This document shows, one piece after another, positions 13,690-15,963 of a DNA stretch of 15,963 nucleotides. Position 1 is the stretch's first letter, and each line of letters starts with the position of its first letter. A program made the translations under genes and the position numbers. The stretch is from Neisseriaceae bacterium. Lineage in GTDB: Bacteria > Pseudomonadota > Gammaproteobacteria > Burkholderiales > Neisseriaceae. The notes beneath the pieces were generated by a model. It searched no databases. It saw only the letters and a program-made list of their open reading frames with translations, and was not told where the DNA came from. The stretch is from positions 1 through 15,963 of the forward strand of contig JASLDB010000202.1 in assembly GCA_030151665.1 (NCBI GenBank), written 5' to 3'.

Positions 13690-14310
13690 TTAAAGGCCCA
13701 AGACGGCAATATCACCTTTGCCTTGGCGAATTAATTCAATCCCATCGGTCATGTCAATCACGGTCGTGGGTTCATTGCCACACCAACCACCATCAATAAT
13801 CACGTCCACTTGGTTGTCCAATACATCCCGAATCTCATAGGCATCGCTGGGAGCATAATCTTCACCCGGTAACATTAAAGTACAAGACAACATGGGTTCA
13901 CCCAAGTGCTCTAGCAAGGCATGGGCAATTTGGTTATCAGGAACACGCATGCCGATGGTTTTGCGTTTGGGGTGCAAAGTGCGACTGGGTACTTCTTTAG
14001 TAGCTTGTAAAATAAACGTGTAACTGCCTGGTGTGGCTGCTTTTAATAAGCGAAACTGGCTATTGTCTACTTTGGCATACGTGCCAATATCACTCAAATC
14101 GTGACAAACCAAGGTCAAATGGTGTTTTAAATCCATTTGGCGAATCTGCAAAATACGCTCCATCGCCGCTTTATTGCCCAATTCGCAACCCAATGCATAA
14201 CATGAGTCGGTAGGGTAAATCACCACACCACCTTTGCGGATAATCTCCACCGCTTGTTTAATCAACCGCTCTTGTGGATTGTCTGGGTGGATGCTTAAAA
14301 ATAAAGCCAT
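13690..14310 (-). CDS. yciO: YciO, Sua5/YrdC/YwlC-family protein
   Basis: The YrdC fold makes threonylcarbamoyl-AMP for the tRNA t6A modification in TsaC/Sua5; YciO is a paralogue whose own role is less certain, and a cell usually has TsaC elsewhere. The 206-residue product shows GGVVIYPTDSCYALGC (27-42), KHHLTLVCHDLSDIG, ATPGSYTFILQAT, KRKTIGMRVPDN and the C-terminal TTVIDMTDGIELIRQGKGD. The family-typical spacing and lack of a second Sua5 domain point to YciO. Its ATG shares one base with the stop of the upstream RNase AM gene (TAATG), so translation is coupled. This pairing of RNase AM and yciO is also seen in enterobacteria. Confidence 0.92.
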   Translation of the reverse strand: MALFLSIHPDNPQERLIKQAVEIIRKGGVVIYPTDSCYALGCELGNKAAMERILQIRQMDLKHHLTLVCHDLSDIGTYAKVDNSQFRLLKAATPGSYTFILQATKEVPSRTLHPKRKTIGMRVPDNQIAHALLEHLGEPMLSCTLMLPGEDYAPSDAYEIRDVLDNQVDVIIDGGWCGNEPTTVIDMTDGIELIRQGKGDIAVLGL

Positions 14311-15161
14311 TAGTTAAATTCCTTTGTTGCTGTCAATGACCACCGTTGCCAAATGGGTTGGCAAATCGGTGGCAATGCAGGTGGTGAGCCAATTGAACAA
14401 CCTTCACCCATTTGGTGAAAATCACTGCCATTGCTGGCGTACAATTCAAATCGCTGTGCCAACATGGCATAATTGAGGATTTCGTTCACACTGTGGCTAC
14501 CCGATGCCACTTCAATGCCAATACCCCCTGCTGTTTTAAAATCTTGAATCAATTCACGCATTTTGGTGGCACTCATGTCATAACGTGCAGGGTGAGCAAT
14601 AACGGCATCACCGCCAGCACCCACAATCCACGCAACAACATCTTCCAATGCTGCCCACTCATGCTTTACATAAGCACACTTGCCTTCGCCCAAATATTTT
14701 TTAAACGCTTGTTGCATATTGCGAACATGGCCCTCACCCAATAAAAATCGGGCAATGTGTGCTCGCCCCACCATTTCTGGATTACTGGCCTTGGCCAAGG
14801 CACCCTCATAAACACCGTCAATACCAACTTTTGCTAAGCGCTCACTAATGGCTGCCAATCGTTCAATGCGCCCTGAGCGCACTTGCGCAAGATTTTTATT
14901 TAATGTGGCATTGTCAGGGTCAATATTCAAGCCCACAATGTGCACCACTTTACCATTCCATGTTACTGAGGCTTCTACCCCATTAATCAAGGTCATGCCC
15001 ACTGCATCAGTGGCCACTTTGGCTTCTGCTAAACCACCCACATGATCGTGGTCAGTTAATGCCAATGCCTGACAACCATTTTGGTGCGCCAACTGCACCA
15101 CTTCAGTGGGACTGAGCGCGCCATCAGAAATATTGGAGTGGCTGTGTAAATCAATGCTCAT
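14310..15161 (-). CDS. rnm: PHP-domain phosphatase, RNase AM/TrpH (YciV) type
   Basis: E. coli RNase AM (YciV/TrpH) matures the 5' ends of 5S, 16S and 23S rRNA and removes phosphate from nucleoside 3',5'-bisphosphates. The 283-residue product has the metal-binding set of PHP proteins: H6-x-H8 and D13 in DLHSHSNISDG, TDHDH at 36-40, E63 in GVEAS, H74, HPARYD, and NGSDFH near the C-terminus. The C-terminal tail with PPICQPIW is family-like. The ATG overlaps the TGA of the small Cys-rich gene (ATGA), and the stop overlaps yciO. A 13-bp hairpin lies in the last 70 bases. Confidence 0.92.
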   Translation of the reverse strand: MSIDLHSHSNISDGALSPTEVVQLAHQNGCQALALTDHDHVGGLAEAKVATDAVGMTLINGVEASVTWNGKVVHIVGLNIDPDNATLNKNLAQVRSGRIERLAAISERLAKVGIDGVYEGALAKASNPEMVGRAHIARFLLGEGHVRNMQQAFKKYLGEGKCAYVKHEWAALEDVVAWIVGAGGDAVIAHPARYDMSATKMRELIQDFKTAGGIGIEVASGSHSVNEILNYAMLAQRFELYASNGSDFHQMGEGCSIGSPPALPPICQPIWQRWSLTATKEFN

Positions 15162-15325
15162 TTTTTGCTTTCTTCGATATTGTCTTTTTGTTGTCGCAAG
15201 GCTTCATCGTATAATCGCTTGTCATGGTAATACATTTCCCAAATACATGCATCACCACAATCACTGCCACAGCATTCCCAATCTTCAGGTTGTACTGGCT
15301 CAGGTGGTAAGGTGTTATTGTTCAT
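15158..15325 (-). CDS. 55-residue Cys-rich oxidoreductase-like domain protein
   Basis: This short gene is below common length cut-offs. Its 55-residue product begins MNNNTLPPEPVQPEDWE and carries the motif C18-C19-G-S-x-C23-x3-C27-x-W, followed by a YYHDKRLYDEAL helix and a charged Lys/Glu tail. This matches the small oxidoreductase-like N-terminal family (Oxidored-like), also found in eukaryotic mitochondrial proteins; no activity is established. The four cysteines may bind a metal or FeS cluster. Its ATG lies 11 bases inside the end of the S4 gene and its TGA overlaps the RNase AM start, so it is firmly embedded in the operon. Confidence 0.88.
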   Translation of the reverse strand: MNNNTLPPEPVQPEDWECCGSDCGDACIWEMYYHDKRLYDEALRQQKDNIEESKK

Positions 15326-15551
15326 CAAACCCAGCTTTAACCATGATGGTCACGCCTTCTTCTGGCATGGTAATGATTTCATCTGCCACGATTTTTGCGG
15401 TTTTACGGGTTTCAATCGTGCCATTGCGCAAGACACTACCGTCTTGAATCAACAGTTTGGCATGACCACCTGTTTGCGCTGCGCCAGTGACTTTTAATAA
15501 ATCACACAAGGCAATGTGTTCATGTTTTTCTAAATAAAATACTTCATTCAT
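15315..15551 (-). CDS. S4-domain RNA-binding protein, YbcJ-like
   Basis: The 78-residue product is almost entirely one S4-like RNA-binding domain: HIALCDLLKVTGAAQTGGHA (12-31), then KLLIQDGSVLRNGTIETRKTAKIVADEI. It matches the YbcJ family of small S4 proteins, thought to bind structured RNA, possibly ribosomal. The ATG at 15551 has gagaag about ten bases upstream. It heads the tightly overlapping set with the Cys-rich gene, RNase AM and yciO, which suggests an RNA-related role but does not prove one. The last codons overlap the next gene by 11 bases. Confidence 0.88.
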   Translation of the reverse strand: MNEVFYLEKHEHIALCDLLKVTGAAQTGGHAKLLIQDGSVLRNGTIETRKTAKIVADEIITMPEEGVTIMVKAGFDEQ

Positions 15552-15592
15552 GTCTTTTTCTTCTCATCAAAATGGTGCTTGTTTTTACCCAA

Positions 15593-15961
15593 CTACTCGG
15601 ATAAAAAGGATAAATCCATTATATAGGCTTTTGGATTGTCCCAATCAACTTTTATATCAACAGTGCTTGGTAACTTGGCTTTTGGGTCTTCTTTTAACGG
15701 TGGGCTAATAAACGTGTATACTTCTTGGGTATCAGGATGGCGCCATTGGCTAATGACTTCATATTGAATAACATCAGCACCACTGCCACGTTTTCGTGAC
15801 CACTGGCGTACATCAACAACATTGGCCTCAACAACCTGCCCCACACGCAATGCGTGTTGTTGTGCTTGGTATTTTGGCAATAGCACCAACATAAAGACAG
15901 CCGCAATGCCAATACTCAATAGCCAAGAGGCAGGGTGTGGCTGCATAATACTAAGAACCAA
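15593..15961 (-). CDS. DUF3592-like membrane protein, 5' end near or beyond the window edge
   Basis: The visible product has an N-terminal transmembrane helix (WLLSIGIAAVFMLVLLP) and a soluble beta-rich part: LRVGQVVEANVVDVRQW, ADVIQYEVISQW, EVYTFISPPL and VDIKVDWDNPKAYIMD. That pattern, in which a GxVxxAxVV segment is followed by an xxYxV strand, resembles DUF3592 proteins of unknown function. An ATG at 15946 is in frame but has no ribosome site, a TTG lies at 15961, and the frame stays open to the window edge, so the true start is probably upstream. The gene lies 41 bases ahead of the S4 gene with no terminator between. Confidence 0.7.
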   Translation of the reverse strand: MVLSIMQPHPASWLLSIGIAAVFMLVLLPKYQAQQHALRVGQVVEANVVDVRQWSRKRGSGADVIQYEVISQWRHPDTQEVYTFISPPLKEDPKAKLPSTVDIKVDWDNPKAYIMDLSFLSE

Positions 15962-15963
15962 GC

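Noticed and set aside
1..15963. mobile elements, CRISPR, tRNA or toxin-antitoxin genes
   Set aside because: No transposase, integrase, spaced repeat array, cloverleaf or toxin-antitoxin pair could be recognised on either strand.

Overview
The window is a gene-dense stretch of chromosome from a Gram-negative bacterium of low to moderate GC content, most likely a betaproteobacterium related to the Neisseriaceae. The main clues are a MarR-family regulator that looks like meningococcal FarR/NadR, a Tat-exported high-potential iron-sulfur protein, RsmJ, a DUF4743 Nudix protein, HemJ and HemL. The placement is inferred from protein families only. The canonical 12-base neisserial DNA uptake sequences were not seen. 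There is no rRNA, tRNA, CRISPR array, transposase, integrase or phage gene, and the gene content looks like ordinary core genome.

Layout: (1) 1-2546, plus strand: a DUF58 protein overlapping rsmJ, then a DUF4743/Nudix hydrolase. (2) 2543-2920, minus: the fluoride channel crcB/fluC, sharing its last bases with the Nudix gene. (3) 3178-4336, plus: a HiPIP with its own terminator, a 360-base AT-rich gap holding a long imperfect inverted repeat, then a farR/nadR-like gene. (4) 4412-8018, minus: an AgcS-type sodium:alanine symporter and recQ, each ended by a strong hairpin terminator and separated by a 370-base leader/intergenic region with several inverted repeats. (5) 8138-8922, plus: a surface-adhesin-E-like lipoprotein and a small secreted helical protein. 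(6) 8919-9425, minus: a TlpA-like thioredoxin; then 9506-12951, plus: arsC/yfgD-like, a SanA/YdcF-like protein, hemJ, a CYTH triphosphatase and hemL. (7) 13012-15963, minus: a compact block reading leftwards from a DUF3592-like membrane protein through an S4 RNA-binding protein, a 55-residue Cys-rich 'oxidoreductase-like' protein, an RNase AM/TrpH-type PHP phosphatase and YciO to an M50 site-2 protease. The genes from S4 to YciO overlap one another by 1 to 11 bases.

Functionally the window joins tetrapyrrole synthesis (hemJ, hemL), RNA and translation maintenance (rsmJ, S4 protein, RNase AM, yciO), DNA repair (recQ), redox and electron transfer (HiPIP, TlpA-like, ArsC-like), transport (FluC, AgcS) and envelope proteins (lipoprotein, SanA-like, M50). 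I see no convincing new multi-gene system. The points most worth a second look are the FarR/NadR-like regulator that appears to keep its ligand pocket, the structured gap in front of it, the paired secreted proteins at 8138-8922, the symporter leader, and the overlooked 55-residue gene at 15158-15325.
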